Below, piece after piece: positions 1-53,721 of a stretch of DNA of 64,000 bases (its first letter is position 1; the number at the start of each line of letters is the position of its first letter). The DNA is from Macrobrachium rosenbergii. Its lineage: Eukaryota > Arthropoda > Malacostraca > Decapoda > Palaemonidae. The stretch is taken from contig NC_089756.1 of the NCBI RefSeq assembly GCF_040412425.1, forward strand, positions 5,054,498-5,118,497, written 5' to 3'. The notes beneath the pieces are model-generated. The model was not told the origin of the DNA, ran no database searches, and saw only the letters and a program-made list of their open reading frames with translations. The translations under genes and the position numbers were made by a program.

Positions 1-451
1 TCTATATATCCGTATGTTTAATATAAGTTTTTATTTGTAAAAATGTTCATCTTGCAAAAAGTTATTATTGTTTAAAAAAAAAAGAATTATTGTGTTGTAC
101 TAAAAATTTTTAGGTGGTCAGTCACGAACCTGTATAATCTTTTAATTGTCCTGTCCCTGCTCCTGAACGGTTGATCCTAATCCTTTGTAAAAAACTCTTA
201 AATATTTAATCCTGTTTTGGCAGTTCTACTAATTCTTCAACTGTGTTGGATTCCAGGTACATATGTTTCCTTTATAATCCCCATCTGTCATTTATATGAG
301 ATTTCTTTGTTAACATACTTTTATATTTCTTCGGTCTGCTAAGTAAAGGACATAGTGTCGAAAGGCCTCGCAGCACTCCAGTGTTTCCGTTTCCTTCCTG
401 GATTTTATCTTTTTTTATATATTCATCACGTTCCATATTTTCGTGATTAAC

Positions 452-603
<152 letters not shown>

Positions 604-1435
604 TGAAATATCCCAACACAAAACGCAATTCATTCATATTACATAAGTGAGCAGACAACTACAGTAAAAGAAAAGCTTCTTACATAAGTTACTGGCAAAC
701 CGGTAAACAGGATTCGTGGCCCAGTGAAATGACGATAAGCCAGTCGTTGTTAGTCCCATAGGTGCGACCGCGGGATTCCCCGGGACATGTGGTTTCTAAT
801 ATAATAAGACAAACGCTTAATAGGGAAAAGTCGTTTATCTTTGATGTGGACTTTCACGTAGTTCTTTAACCACGCAATAAATCATATGAATAACTGTTTG
901 CCTCGTAGGCCATTTTAAATTTAAAATACTGCTACCGAGTCTGAATTTGACGAAGCTTTAATATTCACGATGAAACCAATGATTAAAGAGAGAGAGAGAG
1001 AAAGTTTGTTTTTCATAATGTAAAATAAACGAACTGGTGACCGACAATACTAATAGAAGTGAGTTTGCAAATATTAGATGGCTGTATGCAAGTACTAAGC
1101 CAAGCAAACAATTCTTGTTGTGCAAGGGTTGCGTTTATTTTGCAACCTCTCATTCCCAGGTGGTTGACAGGCCCTTTCCACATCAATCATAAACCTTGAT
1201 GAACTTCTTGTCAATGTCGTCATCTGCGCTTTCCTAGCCTAGTATTCGCGCGTAATTCAGCGAAAGTTATTCTATCCATATGTAAAAATAGTGCTGAGGA
1301 TAAAGGCAGCTTAGTGTAACAGCAAATGTGACAGCAGCAGTAGAAGGATTAGGGATTTTATTTTATCTATATTTATGTTTTTAGCTCAGGTTGTTTGGTT
1401 ATCAGCTTCTTGAAATCTGTTATTCCATTCCAGAG

Positions 1436-44349
<42,914 letters not shown>

Positions 44350-44925
44350 AAGGATATCTTAAATATTTTGAATGATGTTTGATACTGCGCTTGATATTTT
44401 ATTCAAGATTTTGTAGTGGATATAACATTATCCCCTCCAAAACTTTTCAAAGATTGCAACATTTATGGATGCTTTTATGAAAAAGAAAAATCTGCAGTAG
44501 TTGTACTACGCACACAAAGAAAAAATTAAACTATGAACACCCAGAAGGCAATGGTAGTGTATTTTTTTCCTTTCTGACTCTCATGTTATTTGAACCCAGT
44601 TGAGATTAAGACATCCCACCAAAGTCTCCAGTTTCTTAAAGCGACACAGTAGATTCAACACTCAAGTAATTTTGACTCATGGAATGGGTCACTTGTCTGA
44701 ACCATGGATATTTGATGAATAGCTCATAGGACCCAGTTCCTATGTATACAGAATGTAGAGCAACATGAACAGCAATATTTTTTGTGCAACTGTCAGAAAT
44801 ATATTAAACAATGAATGTCAGGTTTTGGAAATCGAGAAATTTTGTCAGAATCCCCATCATTTTCAGTTAATCCAATTATAAAATTTTTAAGGAACTGATT
44901 TAAAATATAAATATAAACTTTGTTA

Positions 44926-44997
44926 TTAATAAAGTCAAATCCTTCAGGCCAGCCCCGTGAGAGCTTAATTAATTAACTCTGGTCTGGTTAGACTACT
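44926..44997 (+). repeat. Diverged 3' fragment of the SINE
   Basis: Matches the tail of the SINE at 47237-47508 (AATAAA..CAAATCCTTC, GGCCAGCCC, GAGAGCT, CTGGTCTGGTTA) with substitutions. The AATAAA at 44928-44933 lies 579 nt after the TRPA stop codon. Confidence 0.7.
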
Positions 44998-46142
44998 TAC
45001 TGGAGATGATACTCAAGGTTCGTTGCAGCAGCTTCCCTTTGGTCAGCGACTGACACATTTTGGCACGTGAGAACAACCCTCCCACAAGTATGGGAGGGCT
45101 GGCCCAACTTTTGCCCCTGTGTTTTAATCACTTACCAGGGGTTTTTGCACATTCTTTGCAGTCTTTTAATCTACCCAGAAGGTGCAGTTTATAGTCTTAT
45201 CACACTGAAGGTCAGTAGTGTATCTGCAGAATTCTTCACAAATGAGCGGAATTCTTCATTTGCATACTTAACTACAAGATTACCAATACTCATAATTAAT
45301 TTTTTCCGACTCATGTTACACTCATTCTTATAACTGTGTTCATGACAGCATTTTATTTCATTTCCACCTTTCGTAGGTGGTTGTGCGATTTTTGCGCCTT
45401 ACCAGGTAATTTTCTGCTGCCAGCCGGTCTCTTCTGGATTGCCAACCAGTCACTTAAAGTTGCTAATTGTAAGTAATTACTTATATTTTTCTGAAAACAA
45501 CACTTCTTTATATCTAATTACCTGTAGTAAACTATCCTTTTTTTCTGGTGACTGTTGTATATATATTTTATGTTTAATGCCTTAATTTATTTCCTTCAGT
45601 TAAGAAAAGTAACGTTTCCCCTGATTATTCGATAGCTTTATTCTGAAGATTTAGCGATGAAGTTCTATATAGCCATATCATTCGCGTTTTGATATACTAG
45701 CCCGTGGATGTTGTGTATGCTAGCAGAGTTTCCAATTTGTGAATCTGATATTTCATTGTGCTCCGCAGACTGTGCTTTGTATTTTTTTTTTTTATTCACT
45801 GACCTTCCTTAATTGTGAATACCATTGTATATGACTGTATATGGCCGAGTTTCCTCAGGAAACTGGATGATGTTTTCTTACAAAACTTGATTCATTTCTT
45901 TAAGTATTGTTTTTCATGTTGGTATATACATTCCTTTTCACTTGCCGGGAGATACATTTAACATCACTGATAGACAGGGAGGACTTTTTGGTTATGAGAT
46001 GGGTGTTTCAACCGCAAAAGCCTACTTTCTTCTGGGAAGACCCAATTCATAAATACAGTATGTAGTTAAATGTTCTAAGCTTTGTGGTCTGGCCAAACTA
46101 CTGTACTTGATAGCTATGCTTTTGTTTTAAATCTTGCCCTGA
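44998..46142. other. Downstream of TRPA, no gene recognised
   Basis: AT-rich sequence. A minus-free + frame at 45067-45333 has no recognisable motif. Confidence 0.4.
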
Positions 46143-46388
46143 TGCTGCTATAGTATGATATCTACCGAGCTATTCGCGACCTACCAGAAATTAGGATTCT
46201 ATCTACCAAACAACCTAATTAAGGCCTATGGCAATTACTGCCTCAAACTATATACAAAACTATTTGATCCCTGCTAGTACTAAACATGGAGAAACAGTGA
46301 CTCACCTACACTGTTTCGCCGTGTTTAGTACTAGCCCCTGAGAGGTCAAATGTAGAAAATGGATGGTAGATATAATACTATAGTAGCA
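46143..46388. mobile_element. Fold-back / MITE-like palindromic element
   Basis: Terminal repeats TGCTGCTATAGTATGATATC and TGCTACTATAGTATTATATC (reverse complement), 24 bp with 2 mismatches over the full repeat. An inner 27-bp inverted repeat (46273-46299 with 46309-46335, 2 mismatches) makes a near-central hairpin. No target duplication could be fixed. Confidence 0.65.
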
Positions 46389-46519
46389 CCCTTGCCTTTT
46401 ACTCCCTATTTTGGCTTTCATTTTTCTAGCTAATTACTTGAGAAAATAGATGTTGAGCTCTTAACAAAGGTTGCGCGCTCTCTCTTTCTCTCTGTTGATA
46501 TACATTTTTGTATTTTCAG

Positions 46520-46626
46520 ATAGGGGTCCTCAAGTGAGAAGCAGTCTCTTTGCTTCCTTGGAAGATTATTCAGCATCAGGTTCCTGTCGTTGGACGATTG
46601 TTGGTGCCCAAAACAGTCACACCCAG
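46520..46626 (+). CDS. Candidate internal exon of an unidentified gene
   Basis: A 107-nt stretch between acceptor TTGTATTTTCAG (ends 46519) and donor GTAATG (46627). Only one forward frame is open, coding 35 residues after a split codon, with SLFASLEDYSASGSCRWTIV. The CRWTI pattern resembles the start of a CUB-like domain, but this is weak. Neither flanking exons nor a start or stop could be identified; the gene would continue outside the readable part. It may also be chance. Confidence 0.4.
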
Positions 46627-47221
46627 GTAATGGATCATATTATGCCTTGATCCGTACTGTAGATGTGTGTGTATTTATTATATAGATATCAAAGATCATT
46701 ACTGTTGCATAGTGCATATACTATGTACAGCTTACGTGCACCCATGTTTATTGCCTTACAGGAGAATTATGTGTACTTTACCATTTATCTTGCATCAATG
46801 TGTATGTTTACTTTATCATTTATCCTGCACCAATGCTTTAACCATTTTACGTATTGTAAGGTCACTAGCTTCATTATGCATCGTGGCAACATCGCAGTTA
46901 TATGTGGCACATCGCTATTATTCTTTCCTGCCATGTGCGAACAGTGCGATGCATAAGAAGACTTGCCGAAATGCAGAATTTTCGGGGTTCATGCAGAATA
47001 AAAACTCTACGTAGGTTGGTACCGCACTTCAGTGCAGACGAAGATGCGTCGTCTTCGTCTATGCAGAAAAAATTCGCCACTTTCACTTACTGAAGTTTTC
47101 TTACATTATCAAATTACAGTATTGTTGTAAGCTTACCTGCTAAAAATATACGTGAAACTAATTACAATACCTTGTTTTACTACATGCATTCCTGCACTTA
47201 CCCCCAAAATTTAATCATATT
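46627..47221. other. Spacer between the candidate exon and the SINE
   Basis: No supported feature. Confidence 0.4.
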
Positions 47222-47236
47222 TTATGACTTATCTAG

Positions 47237-47508
47237 CTCTTCATTGGCAGGATGAGTAGAGCTCTCGGCTAGCACGCTGTTGGCCCAGCGTTCGACTATC
47301 CGACCGGCCAGTGAAGAATTAGAGGAATTTATCTCTGGTGAAAGAAATTCATTTCTCGTCATAATGTGGTTCGGATTCCACAATAAGCTGTAGGTCCCGT
47401 TGCTAGGTAACCAATTGGTTCTCAGCCACGTAAAATAAATCAAATCCTTCGGGCCAGCCCTAGGAGAGCTGTTAATCAGCTCAGTGGTCTGGTTAAACTA
47501 AGATATAC
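47237..47508 (+). repeat. tRNA-derived SINE, full length
   Basis: 272 bp flanked by an exact 15-bp target duplication TTATGACTTATCTAG (47222-47236 and 47509-47523). The head has an A-box-like region (TGGCAGGATGAGTAGAGC) and a B-box-like GTTCGACTATCC. The body has a conserved core (ATAATGTGGTTCGGATTCC) and the tail ends GGTCTGGTTAAACTAAG. Copies also lie at 59661-59840 and 44926-44997, all in + orientation. Confidence 0.85.
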
Positions 47509-47906
47509 TTATGACTTATCTAGAAAGGGTAGCGAAGGATCACACTACTTTTATGCTCCCCGCTGTCAAAACGTAAGTTAAAGTACACTTTGACCTACAT
47601 ATGAATAAAATTATTTGTGTTGAATGTAGATACTATGTCAAGTTGTCAACGTATAAATTGTAATTGAACAGATGCATGTTCGCAATGATTCTGGTCATTT
47701 GCATATCTTTTGAATCCATCAATTTTTTTTAAGTTCATCATTGTTGAGGGCGCATAGTCTTTATGGTCTTTAAAACTTGCACCTCGTCTTTGAAGGCTCT
47801 TACAGTTTCTCGTCCAGCACCCCTGTTGCAACGAGCATAGGATTTGAGTATATATCCTTCTATATATCCTCACACGTATTAACTCCTAAAGCTCAGTGTA
47901 ATTCTT

Positions 47907-49766
47907 TTGGCATCCTTTGAAAGTGTAACTCTCTCTCTCTCTCTCTCTGTGCAAAGTTGTCCCGTGAATACTGTACAGATTTATAGAGACGTGCCACCAA
48001 TGAAAAAATTTAGAGATGCATGGCTACGTGAAGAAGAGTTCCAGGGATGGCTGAGGATGGCAGAAGGCAACAGAGAAGGGGCATATTGTCAGATTTGCAA
48101 GAATGAGTTCGACGCTAACGTCACTGCAATTAAACGTCAGAAGTTAACGAAGGGCCATTTAAGGAACACAACACAAGAAGCCGAGCAAGAAAATGAACCT
48201 GAGAACAGACAAGAAGACATTAATGAACAAGTTACCAGGGCTGAAATCAAAGAGGCTATGTTCTTACCAGAACACAATATTGCTTTCAATTCTTGTGATC
48301 ATTTGAATGAGGTAATCAAAGATATAATCCCAGACTCTGCAACAGCCCAGAAAATGTCTTTAAAGAGATCGAAGGCCACACGCGTAATTAAGGAAATTAG
48401 AAAGATATCACGGGAAGTGATTGTAACAGCTTTGAAGTCCAATAAATTTTCCATCATCATAGATGGGACTATGGATATCAGCACAGAAAAGACTTGTGCA
48501 GTAATAGTTAAATATTTTGACCAGACCAAAGGATCCAAAGAGACACTATTACTTGAGCTACTATGCATATATAACCCAGGCAACGGTGAAGATGAGGGAG
48601 CAACGGGGCAACATCTATATAATCTTTTAGTTACCTTTTTTAATGAACACCAAATCCCCCTTGAAAATTTAGTAGGATTTGCATCAGATGGTGCGAGCAA
48701 TATAATGGGGGTTAATACTTCAGTCGCAAGTAGACTTAGAAATGCTGCACCTGGTATCACTGTATTGAGATGCATTTGCCATTCGGCTCATTTATGTGCA
48801 TCACAAGCAGCAAAAACTCTTCCTCGTGTTTGTGAAGACTTGGTTAGAAACACCTATACTTATTTCTCTCACAGCTCAAAAAGGATTCACAAATTTCAAG
48901 AATTTCAAGCATTCTATAATTTGAAATCACTTAAATTACTGCATGTTTCACAGACAAGGTGGCTTTCTCTACATGAAGCTGTTGCTCGAGTGTTAGAGCA
49001 GTGGAACTTTACTTTAGGTAAAAGCAACTGAAAGATAGGCTATCTAAGCTGATCTACGACAGCCTTCAAGATCCTGCTGTCCAATAATTTCTTGCCTAAA
49101 ATAACGACTTTTAATCTAACATTCCAGAGAAAGGACCCTACCATTCACTTACTTTATGACAGTCCTCTATCTTGATATCTTAAAATACTATTAGCCTACA
49201 ACCTTGACAGACTTAACAGTATTCAAAATATCAGTCAAATAAACCCATCAGATGAGGAGCATTTCCTCCCACTAAATCAAGTATACCTTGGTGCAAGTGT
49301 TGCGTTGAATTACAAAGACCACACATCAGAAACAACAGAAAGTTAATAGAGGATGTCCGTATACGCTGCAGACAGTTCATGATAACAGCAGCCGTCCAGC
49401 GAAGAATTAGGTTCCCCTTTGACTCGGAGTTACTTAAACTTTGCAGTGCATTGTCAGTATCCAACAGCACTCGTAAGGATGTTTTGATGAAGACTCCATC
49501 TTTATCACCATTAGCTTCAGAAGTACCTCGGATATATTCAGGTGAGCTGCAGAAGTTAGATGATGAATGGTGCAACATTCCCAACATCTCTTTGCCCAGT
49601 GATATAAAACAAACAAATAATCCACAAGAATTTTTCCGTCACTTGCCTCATCTAAGAGATCCTGATGGTGAGAAGATTTTTAAGGTTCTTCTAGATTTTG
49701 TTTTCAACATCTTGGCACTACCGACTTCCAGCGCTGATGAAGAGAGGATTTTCTCTAAAGTGAACC
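47907..49766 (+). pseudogene. hAT transposase with TTF/BED-type zinc finger, truncated
   Basis: An open frame to 49031; the homologous part begins near 47998 (MKKFRDAWLREEEFQGWL). It has a zinc finger AYCQICKNEFDANVTAIKRQ, the hAT core with IIIDGTMDISTEKTCAVI and LVGFASDGASNIMGVN, and CICHSAHLCASQAAK, then TRWLSLHEAVARVL. 49022-49378 is broken by stops. The C-terminal dimerisation segment reads 49379-49766 (DFVFNILALPTSSADEERIF). It ends exactly where an LTR fragment begins, so the last part is lost. The upstream in-frame ATG at 47907 precedes a (CT)n tract and is probably not the native start. Confidence 0.87.
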
Positions 49767-50072
49767 TGTAAAGTCCCCGCTCAATGGGTTCTCTATGATG
49801 AACATCCCGTTTTCTGCGATGCCTTCACATGCGACCTAAGGTCGGACGAAAACAATCTTATTATCATTATTGTGAATTGTATATTTATTACCTGTTCATT
49901 TGCCCTTGTACCACGTATATGTGTCAGAGTATTTTTATGTCCAACCAGCTATTGTTAATCGTCATGTTTTCTGTATGCACCTGTCCTGTTTTGTGTAGAG
50001 AAATAGTTTGACCTCAGGTCACTTGCAAATTTTTGTACCCGCGGTCTCTGCGTATACGCCGACGTCCGCCAC
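49767..50072 (+). mobile_element. LTR fragment related to gypsy copy 3
   Basis: Begins TGTAAAGTCCCCGCTC and matches the reverse complement of the 35530-35908 LTR through CTGCGTATACGCCGACGTC, then stops at the start of an inverted-repeat element. The final part of the LTR (roughly 70-100 bp) is missing. Its TAA closes the hAT reading frame. Confidence 0.85.
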
Positions 50073-50316
50073 ATACGTGCGTATGTCTGGACATATCTGA
50101 TACAAAAAAAAAAAAATAATCGGATGGATGCATCTGGATATGTTGGGTTCAATTTAGTCTAGAAATTTGCATACATACTGTAGACTACATGATAAATAAC
50201 AGGCCTACATGATGATGAGTTCATTATTGTGGCCACTCGTTTCTCTGGTCAATAACATCAAAAGCTTATTTTTCATATGTTCATTCAATGAACGTAAGTA
50301 CATTTTTTTTTTATTT
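50073..50316. mobile_element. Left half of a small inverted-repeat element
   Basis: Contains GTATGTCTGGACATATCTGA followed by an A-run and ATGGATGCA. The reverse complement is found at about 58430-58530, on the other side of the inserted LTR element. Confidence 0.6.
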
Positions 50317-51532
50317 TTTTACGTTTTTCCGTGGTTTTAGTTTGAGATATTCTCTGTGAGACAGGTAGCAATGATTTAAGGTAATTTAGCCTTGTGATTC
50401 TGACTTCGTGGGTACAGGAAAACGTAAAAAAGAGGAAACAGAGATTTTCATATGAGCATAGGGCTCTTGTTACTGAGGGAAATATTATGTAAAACACGTG
50501 GGCAAATTTAAAGGAGTGTATTTACATAAATGACATCAGTACGGGAAAGAGGAACTCAAGTAGATTTCTGATCCTGAAGGGGATTCCTACGGGATTGAAT
50601 GAAAATGGGGATTCCAGACACAGTCCGAGAAGCTTCCACGACATAGGGTCCCTCTGAAATGAGAGATATGCACATTATACGCCAGTAGTGGAAATAGACA
50701 AAGAATGATGAATTCGAGGCTGCAATGAGGGTGCCAAATGACTTCGAGGGAGTAATGAAGACTTAATATTGCCGATGCAAAAGGCGCACGGACAGCAGAC
50801 AAGGGGTTCTTTGAGTAATGGCGCTCACTTCAAATAAATGTACAGGGACAAAGCGTGACTGAATGGTGGTTTTCCAAAGCACATTACCGTAAGACTGGTG
50901 TGTTTCCAACATAGAAATTTGGTCCGTGGATGACTTGCGATTTCCGAGGGCGAGTTGTTCCACGTGTTAGGATGCAAGGGCACGACGATGGGGTCTTCTC
51001 GAAGAAGGGCGACTCCGTGGGAATTTCACAAGGGCAATTCTTGAGGGGCATCCGGCAGGTCAAGGTAAAGCGAGCACGTGGCTTGCCGTCGAAGGGCACG
51101 AGGAGAACGTATACTTGGAAAAGGGCCACGTGGTTAGCTAAGGGCACTGCCAAGGGCATGTAGCTGGGTCCTTCTGCTCTTCCGGACTTCCACCCCGCGT
51201 GTGTGAGAGCGAGACCTTGTGTCCTCTCCTTTTATCTCCTTCTATGGGGCTGGGGGCACCTCCAACATGGGGGTGTTGAAATCACCTTCCAGCTGACGTC
51301 CGCAGGGGAATATGCCTGTAAGAAGTTCACCAAAGAGATCACCTTTGCCCTGAAGCAAGATTGTTTGAAAAGGAGTGGCTTTTAATCTTTTAAACCCTTG
51401 TATTCTGACCGTGCTAAGTCGATAGACAGATGGTCTATCGATCGGGCGGCTGGCAGTAAATGAAACACAACAATACAACAAAAAAAAAGGGGGGGGAGGC
51501 AACTTGCTAGCAAATTCTTGCTAATCATAATA
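50317..51532 (-). repeat. 3' LTR of the SCAN-gag element
   Basis: Starts TTTTACGTTTTTCCGTGG and ends GCTAATCATAATA on the + strand, pairing with 57185-58409 with only scattered differences. Short frames inside it are not supported as genes. Confidence 0.9.
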
Positions 51533-52884
51533 CCTCCCCATACAAGATGATGTACATACCTCCTTCGGGTGTGTACATCGATATGCAAGAATGAGCGGCA
51601 AATGCTTTACGTTACTCTACATTCTGCCTTGCAATGAGCTTTACTACTAAGGGTTTTATGAAGCTGTGACATTACTTTTAATAACACATTGGGACAGTTT
51701 TCTTTAACAGGATGCAAAGTGATTTAAATACTTGCAAAAGAGTAATTACTTTAGATTTGGTTACCCACTGGTAACTTTATAAAGTGACTCGAACAATTGT
51801 GAATTAATTAAGATTATAAGACCACGTATATGAGGCTATGGCCAACAAATGAAAAGAAAGGTTATTGTTCAAGAATTAAAATACACGGTTACTTAATTTT
51901 AGATAAAATGCATGCGGTTAGTACAATCTGCCTTGAAGGGGCTGTGTAAATGAAAAACAGCATTTATTTTTGTAAATGACATCCCCTTTTACGCAATACT
52001 GTAATGACTATACATATTCGCATTGGTAATTTAACTTCGTGTTAACGTGCTTTGCTTAGCTATCATTCAACGCGAGCTGATGGGCGACCCACACACCGGG
52101 AATTTGACAGTCGTATGCGGGCGAGAGTATTCGTGAGCTGTAATTCGCTAACCTCAAACTACGCTAATTTTATGTGTCCACGGCCCACACTGAGTACTCA
52201 ATGTTATGACGGGGCGAGTAGACAAAAGATGTGGGGTCTAAGACAAACAGAGTTCTTGGAAGGAAGGAAGGGGAAAAAGGGATAATAATAACAAAAGGAA
52301 AATTACCAAGATGTTACGAACGAAAACGTGACCGCATATGAAAGGCGGGACACGTCTCTCAGAGCTTATGAAAGGGGCATTTAAATCACAAGGACAAGAG
52401 TCTATGACTCGTGATTCATTAAAATAAAGATAAATAAATGACTAAAAGAAAGTAAATGATATTGTCAGAAGAGCTAAGGTAAAAGGAGTGAGGGTTTTAT
52501 GGTGTTAGGCGGGAATTTATTGTCCTTCGCCTATAAATTACGGCCCGGACTATCACTTCAGTCCCAGGGCGAGAGAAGTGCACCCGAACGGCGCAACTCC
52601 TTTCAGGAGGAGCTGACACGCACGCCCGGTGCCAAGGTATGGGCGCAAGGGCGTGCCACTTCTCACTCAGTTATTCTCAATGATTTATACATTGTGTGGG
52701 GAATGGTATCCCGTACTTAATTGCCTCTTGTGGTGATAATTTAAGGGAAGATTAATAGAGGATGATAAGAGACAGCAATTCTTGAGGAACGGAAGAAGAT
52801 AGAGGAGGGTCTGACATCCCCTTCTGGATTAGAGGTGCCAAGACCTTCGAAAAATGAAATGGTGGCACAGGTGCCAGGGGAGCT
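51533..52884. other. 3' non-coding part of the SCAN-gag element
   Basis: After the polypurine tract (51533-51543) there is AT-rich sequence and no recognisable coding motif on either strand. Pol would be expected in this half of an autonomous element. Confidence 0.6.
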
Positions 52885-53619
52885 CTAGAGCTCTTTGTAA
52901 ATTACCTGGAAATTTCCCACGCCCGTGGAAATTTCGCCTCGAGCCTTTCTTAATGGGACAGTCGTCCTCAGCCAGGGACGCGGAGGGCCCGCGACCGGAG
53001 GGCGGCACGGAGTACCACCTGGGCCTGCTGCTGCGACAGCTGACGCATGAGTGTTCCGTGCTTGTTCTACCATAATCCGTCGCAGCTCCTGTAGTTCATC
53101 GGCCAAGGGAGATATGGCAGAATCCTGACTTGCAATTACGTCGGCGACGGGCTGAGGCAGAGAGGAGGCGGTTGGGGGCGGCGTGAGCGGCTCGCAGGTA
53201 ACGATGACCAGCTCAGGCACGGGTTGCGAGGCCGCACCTGCAGGTGAGCTTCCGCGGTGGTCGAGAGGAACCGTCTCTCTTACCGACGCTGGTAGCGGTG
53301 CCAGGCCGGGGGAAGAGAGGGGGACCTGAGTTGGATCCCGTGAATGGAGATCGGAGTAGCGCTCTGGCGCTGGCACTAGGGCAGAGTCGGGCACAGGCAC
53401 TATCAGAGGTTTCTTGGGCTCGTCGGTCAGGACGGACAAAGCTTGGCCTTGCTCGGGGCATGCAAGTGGCACCGGCAGGAATTTGGCATCTCCGGAAGGG
53501 AGATCTGATTGGGGCCCTGGCACTGGCACTGAGGCAGGGCCGGGCACTGGAATTGGATCGGGAACCGATCGGGGGGGCCACGGTACATCGTACTCAGGTG
53601 GCACTGGTGGGGACTGCAC
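52885..53619 (-). CDS. Proline-rich frame of the SCAN-gag element, function unknown
   Basis: A 244-codon frame rich in Pro, Val, Ser and Ala, with PVPGPASVPVPGPQSDLP near the N-terminus and a short helical segment (LADELQELRRIMVEQAR) near the C-terminus. No membrane segment or catalytic motif is seen. It directly follows the protease on the minus strand. It may be the tail of a deleted polyprotein or an extra accessory frame. Confidence 0.5.
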   Translation of the reverse strand: MQSPPVPPEYDVPWPPRSVPDPIPVPGPASVPVPGPQSDLPSGDAKFLPVPLACPEQGQALSVLTDEPKKPLIVPVPDSALVPAPERYSDLHSRDPTQVPLSSPGLAPLPASVRETVPLDHRGSSPAGAASQPVPELVIVTCEPLTPPPTASSLPQPVADVIASQDSAISPLADELQELRRIMVEQARNTHASAVAAAGPGGTPCRPPVAGPPRPWLRTTVPLRKARGEISTGVGNFQVIYKEL

Positions 53620-53721
53620 GTCCTCCTGGTACCCAGGGGACGCCAGTCTTGACTGAGGGAGAAGCGGGGGAGGATTACTCGCGCCTGCGGAATGATTCGG
53701 GGAATGTGGACCCCTAGATTG

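Noticed and set aside
45377..45405. Possible 29-nt mini-exon in phase with the candidate exon at 46520
   Set aside because: It has acceptor- and donor-like borders but is too short to support without transcripts.
47907..47997. Upstream ATG of the hAT frame as native start
   Set aside because: It precedes a (CT)n tract translating as Leu/Ser repeats; homologous sequence begins near 47998.
50285..51588. Short paired frames repeated at 50285-51588 and 56970-58379
   Set aside because: They are duplicated because both lie in the LTRs of one element; they have no recognisable domain.
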